From: Welwitschia mirabilis
Taxonomy: Eukaryota; Gnetophyta; Gnetopsida; Welwitschiales
Direction: 5' to 3'
DNA length: 24,618 bases
Assembly: GCA_051453625.1 (NCBI GenBank)
Contig: JBOZIK010000001.1
Span: forward strand, 235,073,741-235,098,358
Positions 1-8,427 of this stretch are shown here, in pieces (position 1 is the first letter of the stretch; every line of letters starts with the position of its first letter). The notes beneath the pieces are model-generated. The model was not told the DNA's origin, did not search any database, and saw nothing but the letters and a program-made list of their open reading frames with translations. A program made the position numbers and the translations under genes.

Positions 1-10
1 ATACCATTGG

Positions 11-143
11 CCTTCGACGGAATTACGACATTCAGATCACTCCATCTATACTAGCGTGTTGTATTTTGCATCTTATTATAAATAATAGGATTGAAATTGA
101 AATGCGAATTATTGCATAAATACACACTGCAACAGAAACCATG
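11..143. repeat. LTR-like direct repeat, copy A
   Basis: This stretch aligns collinearly with 3432-3563 over about 133 bp. Shared landmarks in order are a GGAATTA block, a CACTCC.ATCTATA block, a TAGGATT block and an ATTGCATAA.TAC block. Identity is roughly 70 percent by eye. Many differences are C in this copy against T in the other, or G against A, so this copy is the less decayed one. It begins near the window edge and may extend further left. An LTR or other retroelement segment is the likely source, but no terminal TG/CA, PPT or PBS is visible, so the family is unassigned. Confidence 0.6.
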
Positions 144-1404
144 TCCTATGTGGTGTTATGATTTAACATTCTCAACAAACTAGTAACTGGTAGTTACACA
201 CAATTATAAACCTTTAGAAATCTCTATTGATGTGTTATTTTTCAGAATTGATAATGCTTTCAAATCGAATGAAAAACACCTTAGGTTCATTAATCCACTT
301 TTCTTTTGTTGTTGAACAAGTGAAGTCAGTGAATAATATGATTATTATAAATCAAACTCCATATGTTTAAAATGGTCAAAAGTATTGTGTTGAAGGTGTG
401 CTTCAATGAGATGAATCGACCACTTACTTAAGTGTTGCATACTTAAATCACTATGTGCAGGCACGTTACCTCAATTTTTCAATATTTAACTTCTCTTTTA
501 AGGCTCTCTCTCAATGATTAAATTTTTTTATCCACTATTATTACTATCTGATTCTTCCTGCGCATTCTAAACTTGTTTCTACTAAAGCTGGCATGAATTA
601 TTCTACTCTTTATTCTTTTAATTTGTAAACCCTTTAAACTACATTTTTGAGCCACATTTGTCTAGCTACATTATGCTTCTCTCTCTCTGGACATATATGC
701 ATCATTTCAGAAGGACAATGTCATGTTTTCTTTTCATGTTTGATTTTCATTTTGGTTAACCACTATTGACCCATAGATAAACCTGGTAAATCTATGTTAA
801 TTCCTTTCCCATGCTCTTCCCTCACTTGCATATTATTTACATAGTTCTATCTATTGTATGAAACTATACCTTTATTAACATTGTATGTTAATGATGCTTC
901 ATTGCTGTTTTGTCCCCTTTCACCTATGCAGTGCTTCTGAAAAAGGGCCTATGATTTTCGCCCTTTATTTTTGCATTATAGCATTTAGATCTATCACCTA
1001 CTGTGCCTGTGCACATGAGCCTCAATCATTTGCCCTTTACCTCTACTTGTCACCCACTTACCTTACCTCCTCACTTGTGCATTGTGCCCTCATCTCTAGG
1101 CCTCTCCACTTGCTACACCAAAAAAATGCATTCCATATTTCATCTTCTTCTCCCACTGGCACAACGCATCTAAATCATGCCGCCCAGGCTTTTGTTGCAC
1201 GGCACCCCTATAACTGATTTCTCACAAATACTAGCTTAGGCATGATGCATGTAAAGGGAGAATACCTACTATTTCCTCTTGCTAAATAGTTTTCTAAGCC
1301 CTCACCTCTTTGCACCTTTGCAATGTGATTAATAGTTGTCTTTAGTTTGGCATTGATATTTTGGTCCTGGATATCAACTAGTTTGTAATTTTGTTGTTCA
1401 GATT
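144..1404. other. No gene; unassigned intergenic DNA with a C+T-rich stretch
   Basis: I recognise no protein domain or RNA gene here. Most of it is AT-rich and stop-dense on both strands. From about 885 to 1335 the + strand becomes richer in C and T and less AT-rich than the surroundings. That stretch leaves a 110-codon open frame (885-1217) with no recognisable motif and a composition expected of translated pyrimidine-rich DNA. I treat that frame as chance. The segment could be younger or less methylated than its neighbours, or the leader or LTR of an unrecognised element. Confidence 0.5.
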
Positions 1405-1500
1405 GCCAAAGCAATGGTTTAGCCCAATGGTTAAGTCAAATGTCAATTAGTAATGAGGTTATGGATTCAAACCCTAGCACTAGCAAAAGGTGTAACTTTT
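1405..1500 (+). mobile_element. Probable tRNA-related SINE (fragment)
   Basis: An A-box-like motif TTAGCCCAATGG (1419-1430) is followed 32 bp later by a B-box-like motif GGATTCAAACC (1463-1473). These are the two internal RNA polymerase III promoter boxes of tRNA genes and of plant tRNA-derived SINEs. The spacing and order fit. The sequence cannot be a working tRNA: I see no matching acceptor stem or anticodon arm around the boxes. The B box differs from the GGTTCGAATCC consensus mainly by A/G and T/C changes, as in an old copy. Ends are estimated. I see no clear poly(A) or poly(T) tail or target duplication, so it may be truncated. Confidence 0.5.
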
Positions 1501-3431
1501 ATGATCTGAATGCTAAGTCTTAACTATTAATTCTTAAAATATTTCATAAGATGAAACTCAATGTAATTTAAAAATGGAAGTCATTTATATACTAAAATAT
1601 AAAAGGCCAACGCTATGAAGTTTTACATAAATATTTACCTTAGCTTAACTAAATTTCTATTATCTAATTGTAGATTAGATCATTATAAATTAACCTATAT
1701 ACCTATATAAATATAAATATATTATTATCATAAGCATTAGTTATACATATCTTGGGTATATTATCTTAATCTCAACAAAAGTTTTGTGGATTACTAGTGG
1801 AGAAACCTACCTATCTAAATCTTTGTATTAAGTTGTGCATTTCCTTTTCTTAGAGGAATATCATCTCTAAGTATTAACCAATATATAGAATTATATCTAA
1901 ATATTTAATTATTCATATAGAATAATGTTATTAGTTGAAGTTTCTAGATGGAATCTTAAAATTAATCAAAAATTTTTTGGCTCTCAGATTTTTAGCTTGA
2001 AAGATTAAGGAAGCTTCAATGTTGCCAACTCTTTAGTATGTTACAATTTGTTAAGAACAAGTTTTAAGATTATTGTCCTCTCCATCATCTAGATTACCAT
2101 TAGGATGATAGTACAATCACTTATTCTATGCAAGTAAAATGTTTAGTTATCTATTTTTGACATTATTATCCTACATTCTAAGATTCTTTAGGATTATTTC
2201 TAAATTTATTTTACATTTTTCTAATTGATTTATCTCTAGCCAATTTGGCTCACAATCATGATTATTCACCCAGTTTTATTAGGAATTGACAAGGCTAAGT
2301 GGGAGGCTATGTTGCATTACCAAATTATATGTATTTGATAGGGTATTTTGATTAGTTTTATAGGACATTATCCAAGTTTATACTGAGTTTTAACAATAAT
2401 GGAGAGGTAACATAAATATTATGAAAACATGTAATCTTCACTATATTTGAGATAATTTAAGACAATTTGCATTTATTTCTAATCCTATAATTAAAGAGGA
2501 TAGTTTGACACAAAAATCATCTTTATAAAATCCATCATTCACCTTATCATCCATATGATAGTACAGATAATATAATAACTTATGTTAACTAGGATGATTA
2601 TTAGACTAATCTAATAGCTAATGTGGATCCTGTATGATGTAACATCATCTCTTGTAATCTCCTGATGACTAGTAAGATGATACCTAAATATAATTTTTTA
2701 CCAAACTTTACCAAATGTTTTTCAGTGTTATGTGCCTTTTTATATGACTGTTAGGATTTTACCACATCTCTTAATATTTGCTATTTTTAGAGTTTTTATT
2801 TCTAATAAATACTTCCTTTATCCTTGACTCCAAATTTATCTTATTTCACACTACAAATTCTTATGGTAGGAGATTGAAGCATAAAAAATCCATCATTTGT
2901 TATTCTAGAGAGTCTTCTTCTTTAGTGTTGGACTATATATCCTTCATTAAGGTGCTGCTACTTTGTAACATGAATGTCGGTTTGAATATAATAAAAACTA
3001 TGTGTTTATTTTCATATCTTTTGTTATGTACATCACTTTTATGTTTTATGTTGCTTATGATTTTGTGATAGCATCTATGATATAAATCATGAGAAAAACA
3101 TTTGTTAAGGTTGATACTAGTAGTTTAGGTGCATTACATTTTATTTCCTAAATTAACTTTGTATTATTTTTATATTTTATTCAAAACAGTTGATAGATTA
3201 GGTTAATCTTAGTCTAGTAATGGCTTTTCTTAATTGATTTAGATTATACAGGGCTAGTCTTTATAATAGATTGATTTGGTAATTAAATAGATGTTGAATT
3301 TAGACTAGTTTTGCATTTCATTTGCATAAGTGTGTCTACTTGCATTGTTTACTTTGCATTGTTATTTCATTTTACTTATTAAAGTATATTAATATACTAT
3401 TTAAAATTAATTCTCTTTCGTCTTGCTTGTG
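1501..3431. other. No gene; unassigned AT-rich DNA
   Basis: No coding similarity was recognised. Between about 2080 and 2680 there are scattered CATCATC and GATGAT motifs. The 11-bp string ATGATAGTACA occurs near 2105 and again near 2554, and there is a small palindrome GATGTAACATC near 2635-2646. This resembles the GATGAC-rich part of the LTR-like sequence near 22.2-22.4 kb, but I could not establish real homology. The 96-codon frame at 2778-3068 has the hydrophobic, Leu/Ile/Phe-rich composition of translated AT-rich DNA and no recognisable motif. Confidence 0.4.
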
Positions 3432-3563
3432 TCTTTGATGGAATTATTAAATTTGGTTTCACTCCCATCTATATTAGTATGTTATATTTGTGCATATATT
3501 CGTGATTGATAGGATTTCACTAAGGACATAAAATTGCATAAGTACGTATTACAACAATTATGG
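3432..3563. repeat. LTR-like direct repeat, copy B
   Basis: This is the partner of 11-143, about 3.42 kb away in the same orientation. It is more decayed: where copy A reads CCTTCGACGG this copy reads TCTTTGATGG, with all four differences being C to T. It lies directly upstream of the first recognisable codons of the copia reverse transcriptase. The SIRE element's gag, protease and integrase are therefore absent to its left, and this repeat may mark a deletion or recombination breakpoint. Confidence 0.6.
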
Positions 3564-3607
3564 TACCTAAAGATATTTTCATAAATTTTGTTATTAATAA
3601 GGTATCT

Positions 3608-4719
3608 GATAAGGTAAAAAATAAAATTTCTATTTATACTAGTGTGTTTTTTATTTCCACTCTAGAATTCAAGTATTTTTAAGAAGCTGAACATCATTAA
3701 TATTGGATAAATTCCATGTAAGAATATCTTAATTAATTTAAGAAAAGTAATGTGTAGGAATTTGTTCTAAAGCCATATAATCATGATGTTATTGGTATTA
3801 ACTAGGTCTTAAAAAATAAATTAAATAAAGATTCTCAAGTAATGAGAAATTAAGCTAGGTTGATGGCATAAAAACACACTCAGAAGAAAGGAATTAACTT
3901 TAAAAGAAATTTTTCATCAGTTATAAGACTAGAATTCATTCATATATTTCTTGATTCATCTAGTTATTGTAATTTTAAAATTTATTAAATGAACATGAAA
4001 AGTGCATTTTTAAATGATAATATAGATAAATTTATTTTGTAGAAAAACCTCTAGTTCTAAAGAACCAGGGTATTTTAATTATGAATAAAGAAATAAAGCA
4101 TTACATGGACTTAAGCACGTATCAAAAGCATGGTATGAGAAGTTAATTTGTTTTCTTATAGAGCATTATTTTCTTAAAGGTAAAATTAATAAAATATTAT
4201 TTATTAAAAAAATTAAATTAAATTCCTTACTTATTCTAATATATGTAGATTAGATTATTTTCCGCTTAAGCATGTTATTGATATCTCATGATTTTTATAA
4301 ACTTATGACTAACCATTTTGAAATTAAACATCTCAATGAAATATAAATATTTATTAGTTTATAAATTAAGTAAACAAAATATTACATGTTCTTATCTCAA
4401 TAGAAGTATACAAGTGAAATTATAAATAAGTTTGGATTAGAATATACGAAATTAATCTCCACACCCATGAGAACTAATGATAAGATTAATGCTAATGAAA
4501 ATTACAAGGACATCAACATGAAGATGTATAAAAGCATGATTGAAAGTCTACTCTACTTAATAGCTAGCTAGCCTAATATTACTTTCACATTAGGATTGTG
4601 TGTAAAGTATTAATCTAAACCTAAGGAATTATAATTTAAAGCTACTAAATGAATTCTAAGATATGTGAAAGGAATCTTAAATTATGGGAATTTATTTTAT
4701 AAAGCTTTATCTTTACATT
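3608..4719 (+). pseudogene. Copia reverse transcriptase, degenerate
   Basis: Across interrupted frames the order of RT landmarks is clear: an N-terminal linker ending in a WINSM stretch (from about 3683), a VIGI stretch, a MKSAFLN motif, a KAWYEKL motif, IYVD (4242-4250), STPM, a YKSMIESLLYL stretch and a YVKGILNYG stretch just before the break at 4719. These match the copia RT domain that copies element RNA into DNA. The catalytic YVDD is ruined: the second Asp position is a TAG stop (4251-4253). In the frame from 3683, stops at 3719, 3734, 3755, 3803 and 3869 sit where the family has Gln, Gln, Trp, Trp and Gln or Lys. This is the expected result of C-to-T decay. Frameshifts also occur. The RNase H part continues after the insertion, at 6930. 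Confidence 0.85.
4715..4719. repeat. Target site duplication ACATT, left copy
   Basis: ACATT immediately precedes the TGTAATG start of the inserted element and recurs at 6925-6929 right after its GACA end. Five bases is the usual duplication for LTR retrotransposon integrase. Removing 4720-6929 makes the host RT frame run without a shift into the RNase H start. Confidence 0.7.
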
Positions 4720-5239
4720 TGTAATGTCCAACTTTAGACAAAAAATAAATCAAAGTTTTCACACAATTAGGTTAATGTAACGATTATAATTAAAATGTAA
4801 AATAAAAATAAGGCATTGCAATAAAGGTTGAAATATAAATAGATCAGTTGTAATTAGCATAAATTCTTCTGAATACTAGATTTCAATATGCCTAGATAAA
4901 ATACGTAAGTTCATAAGTTGTATGTGGAGTTAAGATAATTAGAAAGGAAGTTTGCATTTAATAACTAGATTAAATAGAATATGTTATGTCTATAACTTAG
5001 TCTTATACTTGATGAGAATATAGTTTAGTACAAGTATCATCCCAAAGACTCAAACTTAGGACCTCTGAGTTATACAAGTTTTTCATTAACAAACTACATT
5101 GTTGTCTCTGAGTTAACTAGTATTACTACATGTTCACTTGGAATGGATTATGAAATAGTAACATTAACTATGAATCCTCAACTTTACTAAAGTTATCTTT
5201 TCTTATTAATTATCTAAAGGTTATATACATAATATTCTT

Positions 5240-5256
5240 CTTAAGTATTACTTAAG
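5240..5256. repeat. Short perfect inverted repeat
   Basis: CTTAAGT and ACTTAAG are separated by three bases. This is a 7-bp perfect stem inside the nested element. No role can be assigned and it may be chance in AT-rich DNA. Confidence 0.35.
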
Positions 5257-5549
5257 GAAAAATAATTATAATTTATAACTATCCTATTGATTACTCCTTA
5301 TGATGTGAACTTAAGAGATATTAACTTAAGAAATCAAAACCTTTATTAATATCAACAATAAGCATAAGATAATATTTTTAGTTCAATAATAATTCATCAT
5401 AATTAATAAGTAACACATTCAATCTTTAAGAGTAACATTAAATATTAAAATCTCTCACAAAAAGTACAATTATAAGATAATAAAGCACTTTATTGCATGG
5501 AACTGAAACATAATACTGAATCTCATTATTACTTCAATAATTACAACTA

Positions 5550-5890
5550 GTATAATGTTCCAAAATCCAACAGTTGAAAATCTCCATAAATTTAATGCTT
5601 TGATACCAAATGAAACGACCAAAAGTTCTACAATTAAAAAACTTTAAACTTTAATGCTTTGATACCAAAATGTAAGGGCCTAAAATTCTACTGTTGAAAA
5701 TCTTCATAAACTTAATGCTCTGATATCAAATGTAATGATCCAAACTTTAACAGTTGAAAAATATCTATAAACTTTTAATGATTTGATACCAAAATGAAAT
5801 AACCTAGAAATTATATGGTTGAAAATCCTCATAAACTTGAAGCTATAATACCAAAATGTAATGCCCCAAAATATGATAGTTGAAAGATTC
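5550..5890. repeat. Tandem array, about 61-bp units carrying PBS/LTR-start junctions
   Basis: Five to six degenerate copies are head to tail. Each has a TGTAATG..CC-like start, an AACAGTTGAAAATC-like part, a CATAAACTTTAATGC part, and then TTTGATACCAAA. The GATACC-like cores lie at 5602, 5661, 5722, 5785 and 5847, giving spacings of 59, 61, 63 and 62 bp. The reverse complement of GCTTTGATACCA is TGGTATCAAAGC, one base from the initiator tRNA-Met primer-binding site TGGTATCAGAGC. The third copy keeps the CTCTGAT form but has GATATC in place of GATACC. In each unit this site abuts an LTR-like TGTAATG or TGAAA start, so the repeating unit contains an internal/LTR junction. Confidence 0.75.
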
Positions 5891-6064
5891 AAACTTGCTT
5901 GGGTATCCAAATTATAAAACCTCTTTATATAATTAAATGTAAATCTAAAAGTCTTAATCTTGGTCTTATATAATCATGTAAGTCGCAATTCAATTTATTC
6001 ATTAAATAAAATTACTTAAGTTATTTAGACTATTAAATGTTATTCATTCATTAAATGGCACTAG

Positions 6065-6164
6065 NNNNNNNNNNNNNNNNNNNNNNNNNNNNNNNNNNNN
6101 NNNNNNNNNNNNNNNNNNNNNNNNNNNNNNNNNNNNNNNNNNNNNNNNNNNNNNNNNNNNNNNN
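6065..6164. other. Assembly gap, 100 N
   Basis: A run of exactly 100 N is a standard unknown-length scaffold spacer. It lies inside the presumed right LTR of the nested element, so the true LTR length is uncertain. Confidence 0.95.
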
Positions 6165-6282
6165 GGAATGTTGAGGACCACACCTATTTTTAATAATGTC
6201 CAATGTTCTCTTAGAGGTAATTAAACTCTACATGATTGGGTTACAAGGTAAACTCCTATAACTCTAATGATTGGGGGACACA

Positions 6283-6294
6283 GGTATTTATAAC
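6283..6294 (-). promoter_or_regulatory. TATA-like box in the nested element's LTR
   Basis: On the minus strand this reads GTTATAAATACC. The same TATAAATACC or TATATATACC core with a following C-rich stretch occurs in the LTR-like sequences at 18552 and 22001, also on the minus strand. This supports minus-strand transcription of the element and a possible common LTR class. It is based on the motif only. Confidence 0.4.
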
Positions 6295-6538
6295 ATAGGA
6301 CTGACAATAATGTTTAGATTCAATAAGTAGTTTAGGTTTTCTTAACCCTTCCTTTCCAAGTCTGACAACTGGATGTAAACAATAATATAACATTATCTAA
6401 TAAATCATTTTGACCACATGAGACAAATAAAAAACATGAACAAATACTTAAGATTACATATAAACACCATTGCATGAATAAGATAAAGTCAAAAGAATTT
6501 ATGTTAAGCTGCAGTTACAAAAATCTACATGTATCAAG

Positions 6539-6695
6539 AAATCTAGTGTTTAACTGCATCAAACAAAGAGTCATGCATAATCAGTAGTTAACTCAAAATA
6601 AAATAAATACTCTAAAATAATAACTCTATGATAAATCAAGTATTTAACTTTTTTTTACAAATAAAGCTCATGCATAATAAATTTTAGTTAATTCA
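6539..6695. repeat. Two-copy tandem duplication, about 95-bp period
   Basis: Two units share, in the same order, ATC.AGT.TTTAACT, then ACAAA, then CATGCATAAT, then AGTTAA.TCAA. Unit one starts near 6539 and unit two near 6632. Identity is around 80 percent by eye, with small indels. Both lie within the presumed right LTR of the nested element, so this is an LTR-internal duplication. Confidence 0.6.
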
Positions 6696-6924
6696 ATCTT
6701 CCAATCTATTAATTAAAGGAATAATTATAGGTTTAATCTTTCAATAATTTCTAAAATAAATAATCATGTAAATATCTAGTTTATTATTGCTTTTATCTTA
6801 AGATCATTATTTTTACACGATTTGGAACTAAATACATTTAATTAATTAAATATTTTTTAATATTTAGTGACTTATCTAAATGACTAAAAAGGTTTCAAAT
6901 TTTATGAAAAATCTATACATGACA

Positions 6925-6929
6925 ACATT
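6925..6929. repeat. Target site duplication ACATT, right copy
   Basis: Matches 4715-4719 exactly and directly follows the GACA end of the inserted element. The copia reading resumes immediately after it. Confidence 0.7.
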
Positions 6930-7428
6930 TATCTACATTTTGTGATGCTGATTGCACTAGCTCTAAATAGATAAGAAAAGTCTTAGTGCTCCTTATTATT
7001 TTCTAAGATCTTGTTTAGTTAATGAGTCCATCAAGAAGAAAACATTTATAGTCTTATCCATTATCAAGGCAAAATACATAGCTATTAATAGTTGTATGCT
7101 ACAAGTATTTTTGATCCATTATGTATTGAATGACATTGATATTCATGAATTTAACATCCATATATTTTATGATAAATCAAGTTTTACAAATATTTCTAAG
7201 AATCTTATGCTTAATTTAAAAAATAAACATATTGATATCTGATATTACTTTATTATAAAACATGTTGAATTCAAATATATTATACTTAAATACATTCACA
7301 CTGATCATCAACATGTAGACATTCTTACTAAACCTCTTTCACAATATTTCTTTCTATCACTTTATAAATCTTTAAATCTTGTACCTTTTCCTTACAATTT
7401 TCATCATTCTATTTTTCAATCTTCATGA
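6930..7428 (+). pseudogene. Copia RNase H, degenerate (C-terminal part of pol)
   Basis: This is the continuation of the RT at 3608-4719. It opens with a TFCDADC stretch (CDAD at 6941-6952), the start of the copia RNase H fold that degrades RNA in the hybrid. A frameshift near 6978 moves the reading to a frame that stays open to TGA at 7426-7428 except for one stop at 7240-7242. Recognisable landmarks include LSIIKAKYIA, KNKHIDI, HTDHQHVDILTKPLS and LYKSLNL. The family's AEAEY motif has become IKAKY, so a catalytic Glu appears replaced by Lys. The internal stop and the following YYF lie where the family has RHHF. All three changes are C to T. The HVDILTKPL ending is typical of the SIRE lineage. 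Confidence 0.85.
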
Positions 7429-8427
7429 TAAAAGATTTATGATCTAGTCCTTAAAGAAATATGGTATTTTCTTCTCTTACATTTCTCTTGTATCTATTTA
7501 ATCTACCTCTTTTAACCTTATGTTAATTCCTCTTGTTTATGTTAGATCTCATATCTCTTAAATATCTAAATTCTACCTTTAGATGGTTAACCCTTTGTTA
7601 GTTCTAGATCAAAGAAATAAACAATTAATTCATATATTCTCTTAATCAACTACACCTTAACTTCTCTACTTACTTTTGATCAATCTTTGTTCTTCTTTAG
7701 TTGAGCACCTTTACCCTATTTTTTATAGTATGCTTGTAATGTTTAACTACCTAATCATAGGGATCAACTATCCAATGTTAAATCCATGTAAAACTATAAA
7801 TTTAGGATGTAGATCTTCATTTATAACATGATTTATCATTAGTTTTAGAGCATTATTCTTTTCCTTCTTAGATTTCTAAAAATTTTCTCAACCTTTTTCT
7901 ACATTTTTCAAGTCTTTATCATATTTTAGAATTATTAGCTACTTTTATTAGGTTTTAATTTTTTTTTTTATGATTTCTCTCATTTTACAATCTTTTTCTT
8001 TCTCAAATACATTTTTAGCATGAAAAACTATGTTTTCATACTTCTTAGATCTCTTCAACTTAATGTGCAACTAGTTTTATACAATCTAAGCATTATTTTT
8101 TTAATTTAAAATCATTTTTATCAAATTTTATCTTGATTTATATTTCTAAAATTAGTTTTATTTCATGAATTAGAGCTTCATAATTTTTTAGTATCATAGT
8201 TCTACCTAGTTAAATAATGTTTTCTAACTCATATTTCATTATTATGTTAAATTAACTTTATCATTAAATGACCATTTTTATTTTTTTTAAATTATATAAT
8301 TTGAAAATTATCTCTTATTTTTAATAATTTTATTATTTATCTTTTAAAATTAATGTTATTATTCATTATTATTTCCTTATTCAATTCTATTTATTTAGTA
8401 GTTCTAATAGTTTGTCTTGAGTATAGG
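7429..8427. other. T-rich spacer between RNase H and envelope-like region
   Basis: About 1 kb with no recognised motif on either strand, strongly T-rich on the + strand with poly(T) runs near 7958-7968 and 8280-8290. By position it would be the spacer or the N-terminal low-complexity part of the envelope-like region in a SIRE element, now beyond recognition. An alternative is that small insertions have filled it. Confidence 0.5.

Larger units (their letters stand above)
4720..6924 (-). mobile_element. Nested LTR-type element inserted in the copia pol
   Basis: The insertion has TG...CA ends (TGTAATGTCC at 4720, ATGACA at 6919-6924) and a 5-bp duplication, and interrupts pol exactly between RT and RNase H. 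On the minus strand there are several reverse-complement tRNA-Met primer-binding sites (around 5602, 5661, 5722, 5785 and 5847). The last lies directly before TGTAATGCCCC at 5857. This suggests a right-hand 5' LTR of 5857-6924 (about 1.07 kb with a 100-N gap), a very short internal region made of the 61-bp array, and a strongly diverged left LTR from 4720 to about 5550. I see no gag or pol, so this would be a non-autonomous element. The left/right LTR similarity is weak by eye and needs alignment. Confidence 0.6.

Noticed and set aside
885-1217. 110-codon open frame on the + strand
   Set aside because: No domain, no signal of a gene around it, and a Leu/Ser/His/Cys-rich composition expected from pyrimidine-rich DNA.
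1419-1473. Possible tRNA gene
   Set aside because: A and B boxes are present, but no cloverleaf, acceptor stem or anticodon arm can be drawn, so SINE is the better call.
2778-3068. 96-codon hydrophobic open frame
   Set aside because: Composition is that of translated AT-rich DNA (Leu, Phe, Ile). No motif was recognised, and a real membrane protein is not supported.
5240-5256. Perfect short palindrome as a transcription terminator
   Set aside because: A plant nuclear context and AT-only stem give no reason to call a terminator. Listed only as an inverted repeat.
5704-5910. 68-codon open frame on the minus strand
   Set aside because: It lies across the 61-bp tandem array. The frame is a by-product of the repeat.
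7321-7428. Functional RNase H and integrase-linked tail
   Set aside because: Although the frame is open over its last 60 codons, an internal stop, a frameshift and loss of the catalytic Glu show it is dead.
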